Source: Odontocerum albicorne
Lineage: Eukaryota > Arthropoda > Insecta > Trichoptera > Odontoceridae
NCBI GenBank assembly: GCA_949825065.1
Contig: OX463847.1
Span: forward strand, 37,939,042-38,003,041
Direction: 5' to 3'
Length of the DNA stretch: 64,000 nucleotides
Below are positions 42,470-52,825 of this stretch, piece after piece (position 1 is the first letter of the stretch; the number at the start of each line of letters is the position of its first letter). The position numbers and the translations under genes were made by a program. The notes under the pieces are model-generated. The model did no database searches. It saw nothing but the letters and a program-made list of their open reading frames with translations, and was not told the DNA's origin.

Positions 42470-42947
42470 GTGACTTGCAAATTGTATGAAAATCACTACT
42501 CGTCCACCACTATTTGTTTGCCAGAAGTGTTCGGAGAAATGAAGAAAACCAACCGTCGAAGACGGATCATTCTCCATCACGTCATCAATGCGATCTCTCA
42601 CATATCGGCTCAGACAAGTAACTTTTCGTGCACTCAAAACATCGAATTGATGGGTCATCCGCCATACAGCCCTGATTTGGCACCCAATGACTTCTTTTTA
42701 TTCCCGAACATCAAAAATAAATTGCGAGGTCAACGTTTTTCGACGCCTGAAGAAGCGGTTGATGCGTTCAAAACGCATGTTTTGAAGTTACCTCATTCGG
42801 AGTGGAAAAAATGCTTCGATTATTGGTTCAAACGAATGCAAAAGTGTATTGATCTTCATGGAGAGTATTTTGAAAAACAATAAAGCCATTTTCGATGATA
42901 AATATTTGTTTTTACTTGTCTGTCTCAAACTTAAGTAGCAACCCTCG
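42470..42947 (+). pseudogene. Mariner transposase C-terminal half with 3' terminal repeat
   Basis: Encodes RRRRIILHHVINAISHISAQ, NIELMGHPPYSPDLAPNDFF, NKLRGQRFSTPEEAVDAFKT, WFKRMQKCIDLHGEYFEKQ-stop at 42883. The family has HHDNA at the second catalytic Asp; here it reads HHVINA, so that Asp is lost. The third catalytic Asp, in YSPDLAPND, is kept. After the stop, CTCAAACTTAAGTAGCAACC-CTCG runs to 42947 and is followed by TA: a mariner end (CGAGGGTTGCT read inwards). The N-terminal half and left end are missing. Confidence 0.9.
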
Positions 42948-43139
42948 TATTATATTAAAGAAACGTTTTGAGTTTTTCAGCCCTCTTTGGACTGTTGACA
43001 AATTCAATCAATTTTCTGTCGGAACATGGACGTTCAACTTTCCTTTTTTCAGAAATCGATTTATTCAATTGGTACCATGTTTTGTAAGGTTTTCCCTGTT
43101 TGCACCCTCTTAACTTTAAGAATAGATTATTTCTGTATA

Positions 43140-43560
43140 TATTACTAATTCATTTTGTCTACATGGCCGAACTACTCGTATATCAATGCTTCTCTCTTAA
43201 ATCTTAAACACTACATATTATTTTAACCTGTACTTTTTCTTACGCCTTCACTTCTCATTCTACGTCCATTGTTCTTCAACACATTCTACGAAACGCTTTT
43301 ATTTCATACTGAATTTATCTTTCTTCCATATTTTTTTTTGCTACGTTCAATTTTCGCTTTCATGTCTAAATGTTCCTACCAAGAATCCTTTATTAGCCGC
43401 CAAATTTGCTTCCCTTGTTATGTTGCAGTTGTTGAACATATTGCTTTAACCCACCATTCACTCTTTTACCTGCGGCTACTATTTTTTCAATGTATATATT
43501 CCCTTTTAAACGATGATGACAATAATTCTAAGCTGATAAAAACTAGCGTTTCCATTAATA
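43140..43560 (-). mobile_element. LINE family A fragment with a 6-bp insertion
   Basis: Minus strand: AAGKRVNGGLKQYVQQLQHN at the right, AFRRMC in the middle, and FGHVDKMN at the left. Between the conserved Leu and Phe-Gly-His-Val there are four codons instead of two; the extra six bases include TACGAGTA (43173-43180). Heavily decayed; the 100-codon plus frame at 43269-43571 is antisense. Confidence 0.6.
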
Positions 43561-43564
43561 ATGT

Positions 43565-44110
43565 AAAATAAAATTTCTCTTTCGTAGTTTTTATGTTCTA
43601 TGTGGTAGGAAATAGTACGTGTTTACTTAATGACTCCGATTTATAATATTGTCAGAATTGTATGCGATTAATCAAAGCTGAATCGGTTTTTATATTTCAG
43701 GAAATTTTTCTTTTGGTTTAATGCCCCGAGTTTAAAAAATCGTTGTAAACATTATGATGTCATTTCAGGAAATTCAAGTTTCAGGAATCGTTACTCATTT
43801 TGTATTAATATATAGATTAGGTAACTCGACATTTCTGACTGATCACCCTTTGGAGTTCTTTGTAGCCTAACGTTTCGAATTTTCACGTGGAAAGGTGTAT
43901 CACCAGATCTTACTTTGTTAGAAGAGCAAGTAACTGTGAATCTACTTTTTTAATAAAGCATTTTAATACTTATACTATATTATATGAACTAAACACTAAA
44001 TATTCGGTCCGAGATCTGGTATTGCAGTGCCGACGTCTCATTCGCTGTGCCCGTGTGACTACACGCGCATTGCTCTGCAAGCACGCGCATTTACCTTGCA
44101 TACATCTCTC
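43565..44110. other. No recognised element; GC-richer patch 44.02-44.10 kb
   Basis: The patch (GTGTGACTACACGCGCATTG) lies just before SINE2 and is unassigned. Confidence 0.35.
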
Positions 44111-44111
44111 G

Positions 44112-44318
44112 ACGATTTTCGTGGCCTAGTTCGCAAAACGCTTGTCTCCCAACTGGGAGGTTGCGGGTTCGAGTCCCATTGAAACCCAGATTTTTTAAAT
44201 GGAATTGCAGTTTAGTTATCACTTAAGGGCTTTAAACATTTTTCTGGAAAATCTTTCACATAAGCCCATCAGGTTGTACTGTTTACAACGAAAATGTAAT
44301 ACAATATTTAAATACAGT
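44112..44318 (+). mobile_element. SINE2 copy, best preserved
   Basis: tRNA-derived head: TTCGTGGCCTAGTTCGCAAA (A-box region), ACGCTTGTCTCCCAACTGGG, AGGTTGCGGGTTCGAGTCCC with an exact B box GGTTCGAGTCC, joint ATTGAAACCCAGATTTTTTA. Body AGTTTAGTTATCACTTAAGG; tail TTTTTCTGGAAAATC, AAGCCCATCAGGTTGTACTG, TTTACAACGAAAATGTAATA. The tail region corresponds to the LINE G 3' end at 30.46 kb. Confidence 0.85.
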
Positions 44319-44380
44319 CTTAGAATGGTTTGAATACAGTGAAATAATGTTTTTTTTTATTGTGAGACAAATATACCTCT

Positions 44381-44960
44381 TTATCATTCTAAAATACTCG
44401 TATTTGGAGAAGAATGAAATTCAATTATTAATATCATTCTGAAATATTTGGAGAAGAATGAAATAAATTTATTAATATCATTCTAAAATATTTGGAGAAG
44501 AATGAAATTAATTTATTAATATCATTCTTAAATACTCGTATTTGGAGAACAATGAAATGAATTTATTATTATCATACTAAAATACTCGTATTTGGAGAAT
44601 AATGAAATTAATTTATTAATATCATTCTAAAATATTTGGAGAAGAATTAAATGAATTTATTAATATCATTCTAAAATACTCGTATTTGGAGAAGAATGAA
44701 ATTAATTTATTAATATCATTCTAAAATACTCGTATTTGGAGAAGAATGAAATTAATTTATTAATATCATTCAGAAATATTTGGGGAAGAATGAAATAAAT
44801 TTATTAATATTATTCTAAAATATTTGGAGAAGAATGAAATTAATTTATAAATATCATTCTGAAATATTTGAAGAAGAATGAAATTATTTTTTAATATCAT
44901 TCGTAAACATTTGGAGAAGAATGAAATGAATTTATTAATATCATTTTAAAATATTGTTCG
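44381..44960. repeat. 44/50-bp minisatellite, about 12 copies
   Basis: Unit: ATTTGGAGAAGAATGAAATG, AATTTATTAATATCATTCTA, AAAT. Two unit classes differ by a 6-bp CTCGTA: AAAATATTTGG versus AAAATACTCGTATTTGG. Five units carry it (44395, 44533, 44583, 44677, 44727) and the others lack it. Confidence 0.95.
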
Positions 44961-44964
44961 TAAA

Positions 44965-45830
44965 AAATGTGATTTAATAAAACTTACTTCAAAAATGGGA
45001 ATATAATTTATTCTTTGATTAAAATAAAAACAACCGAATCAACTATTTTTTTAACTGCTGTAATATACCATACATTATTTCGTATACCTTATGTTATGTG
45101 TTTTGAATTGTGATGATATTTTCAAGATCTTGATATTTTTTATTTTAGTAATTATTTTTGTGCTGGCCGTATATTTTTTCGGTTAATAAACAAATAAATT
45201 ATTAATTAATCTCAGATACGATTAAGGGAAAGATTTGTAGTATTTCCAAGTTATTTTGAATCACAAAACCAATGGTGTTTGAATTCTACTTAAAGATTCG
45301 CTACACGAAGTATCATAAAAAGCAATTTCACAATACAATTTCCAGCGCATTTATTCCGTTTTAGATACAATCAGAGTCCAGCAGTTAATAATCCCTCCTC
45401 TAATGAAGCCTTCCCGATACAATGAAGAGGATCAGCCCAACGGCAAAAGTTCATTTGTTCCCCGGGATCCTTTGACAAAAGCATCGGTTAATGGGCAAAA
45501 GCTCTTTGTCGAAGCTTTTATACCAGTTCGAGGCAGCGAGAAATTGAAAGCTCTAGTTTTTTTATCCTGAAAACTGCAGAACAATACGGTTGTGAAACGC
45601 CAATGTATTTCTTTATCTTGTATTTTTAAAAGATGCAAATCATTTTCGTTGCCAGAATATCTTAATGATAATGCCCGCTGGTTTCGAGAAAATAAATGAG
45701 AAATATGCAGTCTTTATTAAAATAAATGTATTATATAACTTCAACCACAGCATTTTGTTTTAAAAATATAATACAATTTACATTTAAAAATTCACTTTGT
45801 GGCGCCATTGTTAAAAATACAACCCTTTTA
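44965..45830. other. No recognised element; GC-richer patch 45.35-45.55 kb
   Basis: The patch contains CCTCTAATGAAGCCTTCCCG and CCCCGGGATCCTTTGACAAA and lies in a 68-codon minus frame; unassigned. Confidence 0.35.
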
Positions 45831-45834
45831 ATAA

Positions 45835-45935
45835 TTATTATAATAAAAGAAGAACTCATATGATGCCGTTTAGAGATTTCTCTCTCCCCATGAGTGCTCT
45901 GACTCGGGATTTGAACCTGCTACTATTAAGAGATA
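45835..45935 (-). mobile_element. SINE3 fragment
   Basis: Minus strand: AGTAGCAGGTTCAAATCCCG (B box), AGTCAGAGCACTCATGGGGA, GAGAGAAATCTCTAAACGGC, then a TTCTTCTTTTATTATAAT tail. Parallels 17.7 and 18.8 kb. Confidence 0.5.
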
Positions 45936-46119
45936 AAAAATAATACAAGAAAAAAAATTGGATTTCATCATTATATACCATATAATTTCTAGACGTAATT
46001 TTCTCTTTCTAGAGGCCTAATGTTATGTTTTTATTGTAAATTATGTTATTTAAAAAAAAATCTATTTACTTAAAACTGACGACCTTACGGACTACCTGTT
46101 ATTTTTTTATAAAACAAAA

Positions 46120-46245
46120 AAATGTTCATAGGTATCAATGTAGACGAAGACTGGGTTCATTTATTTTGGTTAGCAAAGGGAATTGAACCCAGCATCCACA
46201 TAAACAACTCAAGCATTATACAACTAAACCATGACGGTCAGACAC
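46120..46245 (-). mobile_element. SINE2 head-side fragment
   Basis: Minus strand: GACCGTCATGGTTTAGTTGT, ATAATGCTTGAGTTGTTTAT, GTGGATGCTGGGTTCAATTC, CCTTTGCTAACC, AAATGAACCCAGTC. Confidence 0.6.
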
Positions 46246-46356
46246 CTCATTAAAATTCAACAAAGAAATTATACTTTATACCTGTATATTTGTTGATAAT
46301 AACGCATTAATGAAGACGCATGAATACACAATTAGCGTTTCCAACACTTAACATCT

Positions 46357-46722
46357 TGTTGTTGTTGATGCTGGGCCTCGTAGTCGAGGATCCCTTTACC
46401 ATTCCAACGTTAATTCAGTTGGAAAACGAAACTGTGTCGTGCATTTTTTTAATTAAGTGAGCTGTACACCATTAAACTCACCGGCTACACCACTGTACTG
46501 GATCCGATGGTACACCTGAAGTGAAACGATCGGAGCACACCTTCATGTTTTTTGTTCTTGAAATAATATATATGACTGAAGTCATATGTATCCTTTTACC
46601 CTCAAATACTAGGCGAAAATAAAATCAGTGTCATTCGAAGGGAGTAGCACAGCGCGGGATTTTAGCCAACGACCTTTCACACGAACGTCCTGGGCTTAAC
46701 CGCGCGGCCATGCACCTCTCAT
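46357..46722 (-). mobile_element. SINE1 copy, nearly full length
   Basis: Minus strand: head GGTGCATGGCCGCGCGGTTA, AGCCCAGGACGTTCGTGTGA, AAGGTCGTTGGCTAAAATCC (B box mutated), GCTACTCCCTTCGAATGACA, GGATACATATGACTTCAGTC, GGTGTAGCCGGTGAGTTTAA, AACTGAATTAACGTTGGAAT, ending CCAGCATCAACAACAACAAG. No clear target duplication. Confidence 0.85.
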
Positions 46723-47004
46723 TTTATAACATATCTACTCAACTCTTTGAAAATCAAATAAAATCACGTTGAAAATAAACAATCAACCTTCACCACGATA
46801 TGTGATTTTAAATTTTGATTGAGGACACAAAAGCGAGATCATAAGTCATAAGGAATTCGGATAGCCAGAATTAAAAAAAAAAACTCTCTATGATATTTAT
46901 GCAAACTGTTCTAAATGTGTTATTAATTTTGTATGTCTACATGACAGGAAAATATTTTTCAAAATTGATAATGTTAACCAATTTTGTATTGAATTGTATT
47001 AAAC

Positions 47005-47160
47005 TTTATTCGTTTATGGTATTTCTTGGCGGGTACATTACCATGTAACCATCTCTTCTAATCAAGCTGAAAAAATATTCTTTAAGTGGTTATTATTACA
47101 AGTTTCATACCAGTTTATATCAAATAATTTGCCTAAGAGCCTCACAAATTTCCGGTATTG
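47005..47160 (-). mobile_element. SINE2 tail-side fragment
   Basis: Minus strand: AGCTTGATTAGAAGAGATGG, TTACATGGTAATGTACCCGC, CAAGAAATACCATAAACGAA. Confidence 0.55.
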
Positions 47161-47164
47161 ATTT

Positions 47165-47650
47165 TTCTGCTTTAAACAAAATTTCTTAGTTATTCCATTA
47201 TGAACGTCAATCCTCACAACACGTGTTTCTTTCTACTATCTTTTGGATGTTTTCATGCACTCCGCCTTAATATATCCTAGGGATAAGAGGTGGAAATGCA
47301 TGCATCAGATATTAATGTAATTATTGAAATAAAGTGATTAACTTTTGAATACTCTAATATAGAACACTACAAAGTAAGCCCAAAACTTTTGGTAAAATTA
47401 ACAACCTTTATACCAGAGCTAAAAGACAAACCACAAAAAAATAAATTTTAAATTCAAATACAAAATGGAAGAGAATCGAAATGCAATGTTCGAAATCAAC
47501 ATAAATATTAAAACAAATAGATACTCCATATACACGAATTGAATTTTTTTTCTTCACTTAACGCGTGTACTTACTCAATAAAGAATATTTCTTTTAGCTT
47601 TTCAAAGCATTGAAGGTTCCTGAAAAATGCCTTAACTGAAAACTAGTCTG
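47165..47650. other. No recognised element
   Basis: A+T-rich; nothing supported. Confidence 0.4.
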
Positions 47651-47654
47651 AAAT

Positions 47655-47748
47655 TCATTCTTCTAAATGTTTGTTTCAACTAGAATCGAATTCACAACCC
47701 CCGGATTAGGAGGATCTTACCAACGAGGGCTCGGAGGTCGTTATTTTA
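47655..47748 (-). mobile_element. SINE2 head fragment
   Basis: Minus strand: CGACCTCCGAGCCCTCGTTG, GTAAGATCCTCCTAATCCGG, GGGTTGTGAATTCGATTCTA. Confidence 0.6.
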
Positions 47749-48104
47749 AGTTAAATATTATCTTCTTATTGAGCGATTAAGCTTCATATATATTTTTAAA
47801 CTATATATATATTGTATTATTAACATGAAAAAAGGGGGAAAATACTACATTTTTGATGAAACTGCTTTTTAATTTGAAAATTAAACCTTTAAGAATAATT
47901 AATAGTTTTCAATATATTGCCCTTTCCATCAATGATGGCGAAAGAAACTTAATTTTTATTTGTATAAGATTTTAATAACGTACTTTTAAATCACGTTGAA
48001 TAATGAAACAATATAATACTATTGTATAATTAGTTGGCATTGATGTAACCAGATTTTTCGATAAGGTTTCCAGTCAGGTTATCCTTTTAAGCTTATTTAA
48101 ACAC

Positions 48105-48190
48105 TTTTTTAGTGGCTGGAAAAGTTTGCCACATTCCAATAAAGCCTCCAGTTCGTAATATATATGACAAAAGTGTAGTCAAATGCTCGT
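48105..48190 (+). mobile_element. SINE2 tail fragment
   Basis: Reads TGGCTGGAAAAGTTTGCCAC, ATTCCAATAAAGCCTCCAGT, TCGTAATATATATGAC. Confidence 0.5.
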
Positions 48191-48246
48191 AACGCAATAA
48201 TTATTAATATACAAGTCGTTTCAGGGTTTTTTAAATAACGTTTCCA

Positions 48247-48325
48247 AGTTGTAAAACTGTTATGTTATAAAACGATAGTGAAACTTCACTGTTATGTTAT
48301 AAAACGATAGTAAAACTTCAAAAGT
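48247..48325. repeat. 34-bp tandem duplication
   Basis: CTGTTATGTTATAAAACGAT followed by AGTGAAACTTCA occurs twice in a row with one change. Confidence 0.9.
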
Positions 48326-48364
48326 TCACTCGAGGTGAAACACAAAAAAAGGCAAAAAATGTTT

Positions 48365-48705
48365 TCCTGTGAAAGACCGCAGTAAATACAACAATACAGT
48401 CCCAACATATCAACCGACAGCTTAATGTCAATACTGTAAATCTTCCATACGCGACTATTATTTATTAAAAGCTACGACAGGACGTGGATACAAAGAAATG
48501 ATTTCCATTTTATAATTTCAGCTTACACCTCATTTTATTTACAAAAGAGATAAAAAATAATAAATTACCTGTTATTACAAATCCGAAGTAACTAAATTAA
48601 CAATTCTTGTTGGGCGACCTCTGTTTTTAGATTTTAAATGTGTCTACTTGGGACGAACAATAGAACATTTTCCATTGATCTGGGTTATTATTATTATAAA
48701 TACTC
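48365..48705 (+). repeat. Dispersed repeat X, copy 2
   Basis: Aligns with 36195-36535 in the same orientation (landmarks listed there; here AACAATACAGTCCCAACATA, AGAAATGATTTCCATTTTAT, CTTGGGACGAACAATAGAAC). Not recognised as any known class. Confidence 0.65.
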
Positions 48706-48823
48706 TATGAATGGCAAAGCTATTTCGTAATATCTTTTTCTTAATAAATCACATGAAATAATTAATTAAAATTCAAAATCAGGTGGCATTGTGCAAACGA
48801 TGTGTAATTTTTTATATTTATTT

Positions 48824-48912
48824 ATTTTATTTATTTAACACTTTTATTGCAATACAATCTGGCGGGCTTATTGCCAGGCGGCAATCTCTTCCAACCAACC
48901 AGATATATATCC
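48824..48912 (-). mobile_element. Detached LINE G 3' tail
   Basis: Minus strand: ATCTGGTTGGTTGGAAGAGA, TTGCCGCCTGGCAATAAGCC, CGCCAGATTGTATTGCAATA, AAAGTGTTAAATAAATAAAA. It fits the LINE G end (GTGTTAAATAAATAAA) better than SINE2. The CCTGGC/GCCAG hairpin is kept. A dead-on-arrival insertion of under 100 bp. Confidence 0.8.
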
Positions 48913-48914
48913 AG

Positions 48915-49195
48915 CCTAGAAAATAAACATCAAAACTGGTAAATATGCGAAATAATTGTAATGAATTTTCACAAATTAGGAGGTTCGAAAGTTAAGATAT
49001 ATACAAGCTACAAATTTAATTTAATTTTCTAGGAAAAAACCAAAAAAAAGTTGAAAAACAGTTTCCACAATTTTTTTAATTTTTTTTTCGTGAGAATAAT
49101 TGTAATACTCGTAAAAGACTTTTTAACTATTCTCAAATATTTTATCGATTTGTTGCTTAGTTAACTTTAATGTTGGTCAACGCTTTGAAATGATA
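48915..49195. other. No recognised element
   Basis: A+T-rich. Confidence 0.4.
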
Positions 49196-49199
49196 TTCG

Positions 49200-49330
49200 A
49201 TACTTTTTGACATCACCCTGACGATGAAGGTCGGAACACCTTCGAAAAGTTGGCCATCATTTAACTCAGCATTTTAAACTAGGAAAATATACCAGAATCT
49301 CTTCCCACATAGTGGAGACTTATTTTTTCT
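49200..49330 (+). mobile_element. Penelope B-type terminal-repeat fragment with hammerhead-like core
   Basis: CTGACGA (49218-49224), extra T, stem II GAAGGT / ACCTTC around CGGAAC, GAAA (49244-49247), then AGTTGGCCATCATTTAACTC, TTTTAAACTAGGAAAATATA. The stem differs from the 24.47-kb copy by two paired changes, which keeps it fully complementary. Confidence 0.6.
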
Positions 49331-49334
49331 ACAA

Positions 49335-51640
49335 TAACACAATTAATGAAACGAAAATTATTATACCGAAAGAAAAGAGGACATTTAGAAAACTTATAAA
49401 CTATTCGACTTCAATTATATAATTTGTCGTCAAACACCGTTTTTCAATAATTCAACCGAAGAATTTCCAAAATAGCTTATTTATTTAAATGTAAAAATTT
49501 ATTTCAAAAACACTTGACCGAAAATATTTATTTTTATTTTTTTAATTAGAATACTTCTCAAAATAATTTACACTTACTCAAACATGAGTATCTTATACGG
49601 ACCATGGGTAACACATTTGTTACCATGATGAAAGGTTGATTGAGGAGGCGTACCTAAGGGTCATTGATAAGCACGACCCCTTGGACCTCCGAGGGTTGGT
49701 TTAACACCTACTGGTGAATTTATGATGATCTTAACACCCCTTGCCTCTGTGTTGTAACAAGGTCAATTCATAATGCGATGAAACTCATGAAAACCTTCAT
49801 ATTTGATAAACTGAAAATGTTAACAAGATATCAGAAAATATTCTTTACAATGTCATTTCATAAAATTTAGTAAGTCCGTAACTTTTTAAACAGTCTTGAT
49901 AATAAACAAACAAGTTTACTTAAAATCTTTTGATAATATTTCAAAGAAAAAAATCTTGAAATAAATAAATAATTAAAATTTTATTATATTTAAGAAAAAT
50001 ATATATCATATTTGGGTTAAAAAATAAAACTTTGAGAAAAATTTAAACGCAAAATAATAAACTCCAAATTTATAAAACAAATTTGGTTGTTTAATCCCGG
50101 TTAAAATAAAATAAATTAAGTGAACTAACTATATTATTAATTATGGATAGAAACTTTCACAAAAAATTGAGTTTGTATTATACGAGTATATAGTTAGTTT
50201 ATAAATTGTTTTTGAAAGTGACAAAGTTCAACAAATGTTATAATTAAATATTTTGTGAAATTTTGGAATGCCATAAAAATACTTATTTTGTCCATAAGAT
50301 AGTTACAAATGGACATACATACGAGTACATATGAAAAATCTTTTGACACTCTTGTTCCATTTGCTATTAAAACTATGGACGAATAATTGACTGTCAAAAA
50401 ATTAATTAAAGACATTCTTCTAATTCTACCCTTGTTGCCAAAAAAGGGTTGTTTTTTATATTAAGTTTATTATATTTTGCATTTATTGGCTGTAAAACCT
50501 TAATATTCAGATCCAAGTGAAAGTTGATCTAAACTCTTCAAGTTGCCAACCCCATTTTGAATAAAAAAATAAAAAAATTGTCAAACTTTTTTTTGCTATT
50601 TTTTATTATAATAGTAAAAGCACTCTGTCGCTTTTATTAAAATATGATTTATTAAATAAATACTCCATTCCTTTATTTTATTCGAATAAATCTCAGCATG
50701 TTAAATGTTCATTTTATAAAAACCAAAATATTTTTCAACATCTAAAAATTATTGTTTCTCAAAATGATAAACACATTATTTTTAAATAAATAATATTTTT
50801 AATGTATAAAAACTTGATGAAAATTTTTTTGCGTCATTTTTTTTTTGATATCTTGCTAACGTTTTTTTTCATAGTCACCTGTATTTCTTCTTCTGATTTA
50901 GTCAAATGCCTTTTTATTTACGTATTATTTATTAATATTTTTTTTGTTAGTCACTTATTTGTTGCTGCCACTGAAATGTAATGTTATTGCTTCACACAAG
51001 AGTTACTTAAGAACACCTTGGAAAATATTAATCGCAAGTAAAAGCAAACAGTTAACCCCGATTAAAACCTCTTTTGTTAACACTTGAGCTAATGACAAAA
51101 TTGTTCACAAAACAGTAAAGAAAATACCTTTTTAGTATTAATCTTTACGAGAAATAACATTAACAAACCGATTAAATTTAAAATATTATCATTCAATAAA
51201 TTCAACACTGATTATTTTCGATAATTAATTTGACAATTTTTACACTAATTGACGAAAATAATTGATACAAATAAGTATTAAGCACAATTATTGCTTGAAT
51301 TTTATCGGAAAACCTTCAAACAGTCGGGTTTAAAAAATTTAGTAAGCACTTGACCGGAAATTATTCCTGAAATGTACAAGAACACTTTTTTCGTCACGAA
51401 TGTTTTATGAAGGTGTTATTATTTGTTTGAGAAAGGCGTTCCACACTCACGACAAAAATTGACGTTTCATTCGGGTTAAAAACAAACAAATCACTGACGA
51501 TTTGACGTTTAACGTAAAATTGACTCGAATAAATATTGTGACTCTTAAATGTTTCAATAAGATGTTAATAATAACAGATTTGTTTTATATTTATTAACCG
51601 CAAAAAAATTGACGTAAAGGATTGTTTTTTTTTTGTATTA
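49335..51640. other. Long stretch without recognised elements
   Basis: A+T-rich, with two TACGAGTA octamers (50181, 50320). Between 51460 and 51620 the hexamer TGACGT occurs several times (TTGACGTTTCAT, TTTGACGTTTAACG, TTGACGTAAAGG). A low TE density here is compatible with an intron or promoter-proximal region. Confidence 0.4.
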
Positions 51641-51644
51641 TTTT

Positions 51645-51930
51645 CTATCGAGGTGGAAACGTGCACAACGTTTTGATGCTAGTCGCCCATTGAGAGACGA
51701 CGAATCGACTCTTACATAGTGTGTGTATGAATCAGACAAACCGAGCATGCCCAGTGCCTCTCTTTTCATTTCCTTCTCGGTTGGAAATAGAGAGTAAGAG
51801 GGAGAGAGGGAAAAGGCTCAGGGGTGCGTTTCAAAACGACCCCTACATTTCTCCCCTTCGTTCACCCTACTTCAACTCCGTCCTACCTCAACCCGACGGA
51901 TTTTCCTGAAATTTTAGCACCCCTTAAACT
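51645..51930. promoter_or_regulatory. GC-richer block, possible promoter or 5' exon (speculative)
   Basis: Abrupt rise in G+C with purine runs (AGTAAGAGGGAGAGAGGG) and pyrimidine-rich DNA (TTTCTCCCCTTCGTTCACCC). It is flanked by TE-poor DNA and preceded by several TGACGT motifs. A 62-codon frame (51721-51909) has no recognisable product. No TATA or initiator context could be fixed, so this is only a pointer. Confidence 0.2.
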
Positions 51931-51934
51931 GTGG

Positions 51935-52495
51935 GTTGAATAATGAAAATGAAAAGTGGCAAATGGACGCAATACCTGGCACTTGGGCTGTAAAACGTTT
52001 AAAATATCATCGATAGGATTTTCGTTGGAGATAAAATATAACGAAAGCGAAAAATTAAATGTGAAGTTAAGGTAAGGATATCTCGATATAAAAGCAATTG
52101 TTTATTAAACGCTTCTGTTAGTCACGTTTTCTCTTGCGCCAATTTGGGTTCATTTTCTTTTAAATTTAAAAATTATTAAAACGATGAAAAACATTTCATT
52201 TAAGAGGTTAAGAGGTTCAACGACTTGATTATTATAACCGTTGATTTTTGCTCTGAAAAATATTTTTTAGATTAACTTTGAACGCAGAATACTTTTTCTA
52301 AATTCTTGTTTTAATATTAATTAGATACTGTATTAAACTTAAACTTAACGTCAATAATAAAACTAAACTTCAACCAATTCTGAAGTATGTTATATGTTTA
52401 ACAATTAAAATTAAATAAATGAAAAAAAAACACAGTTCGATCGCAAGATCAAGGTTTTTTTAATGGGTTTTGTAAAAATTTTATAATTGTTATCA
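51935..52495. other. No recognised element
   Basis: A+T-rich; nothing supported. Confidence 0.4.
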
Positions 52496-52499
52496 TTTC

Positions 52500-52600
52500 C
52501 GTGGTACGAAAGTATTGGAAAAAGTTTAATATAAGCTTTACAATGGTTTATCATTACCATGTGGTAATTTCTTTCCAACAAATTAATCTTATAATATAGT
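52500..52600 (-). mobile_element. SINE2 tail fragment, degenerate
   Basis: Minus strand: TTTGTTGGAAAGAAATTACC, ACATGGTAATGATAAACCAT, TGTAAAGCTTATATTAAAC. Confidence 0.5.
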
Positions 52601-52825
52601 AGGAAAGCATAATATAGCACGAACTGCATCCGATATTGCAACGTATAGTCGATGAGTGTTCATAAAGGATCTCCAGTGTGAAATTTTATTGAGTAACATC
52701 AGCACCACCGTTGGACGGTGACCTGATCTGAGTATGTACATATAGGTATACACCTTGTCATACAAACGGAGGCATTGAGTTTTGGATGTTATTATCTAGC
52801 TTTGATGGATACGCTGGCAGTTTTT

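Noticed and set aside
44112..44190. A genuine tRNA gene
   Set aside because: A and B boxes are present, but the cloverleaf is incomplete and the head is fused to the SINE2 body seen in many other copies.
49600..49770. GC-richer block with CCTTGGACCTCCGAGGG as a tRNA or SINE
   Set aside because: I could not find a B box or a match to the other SINE copies.
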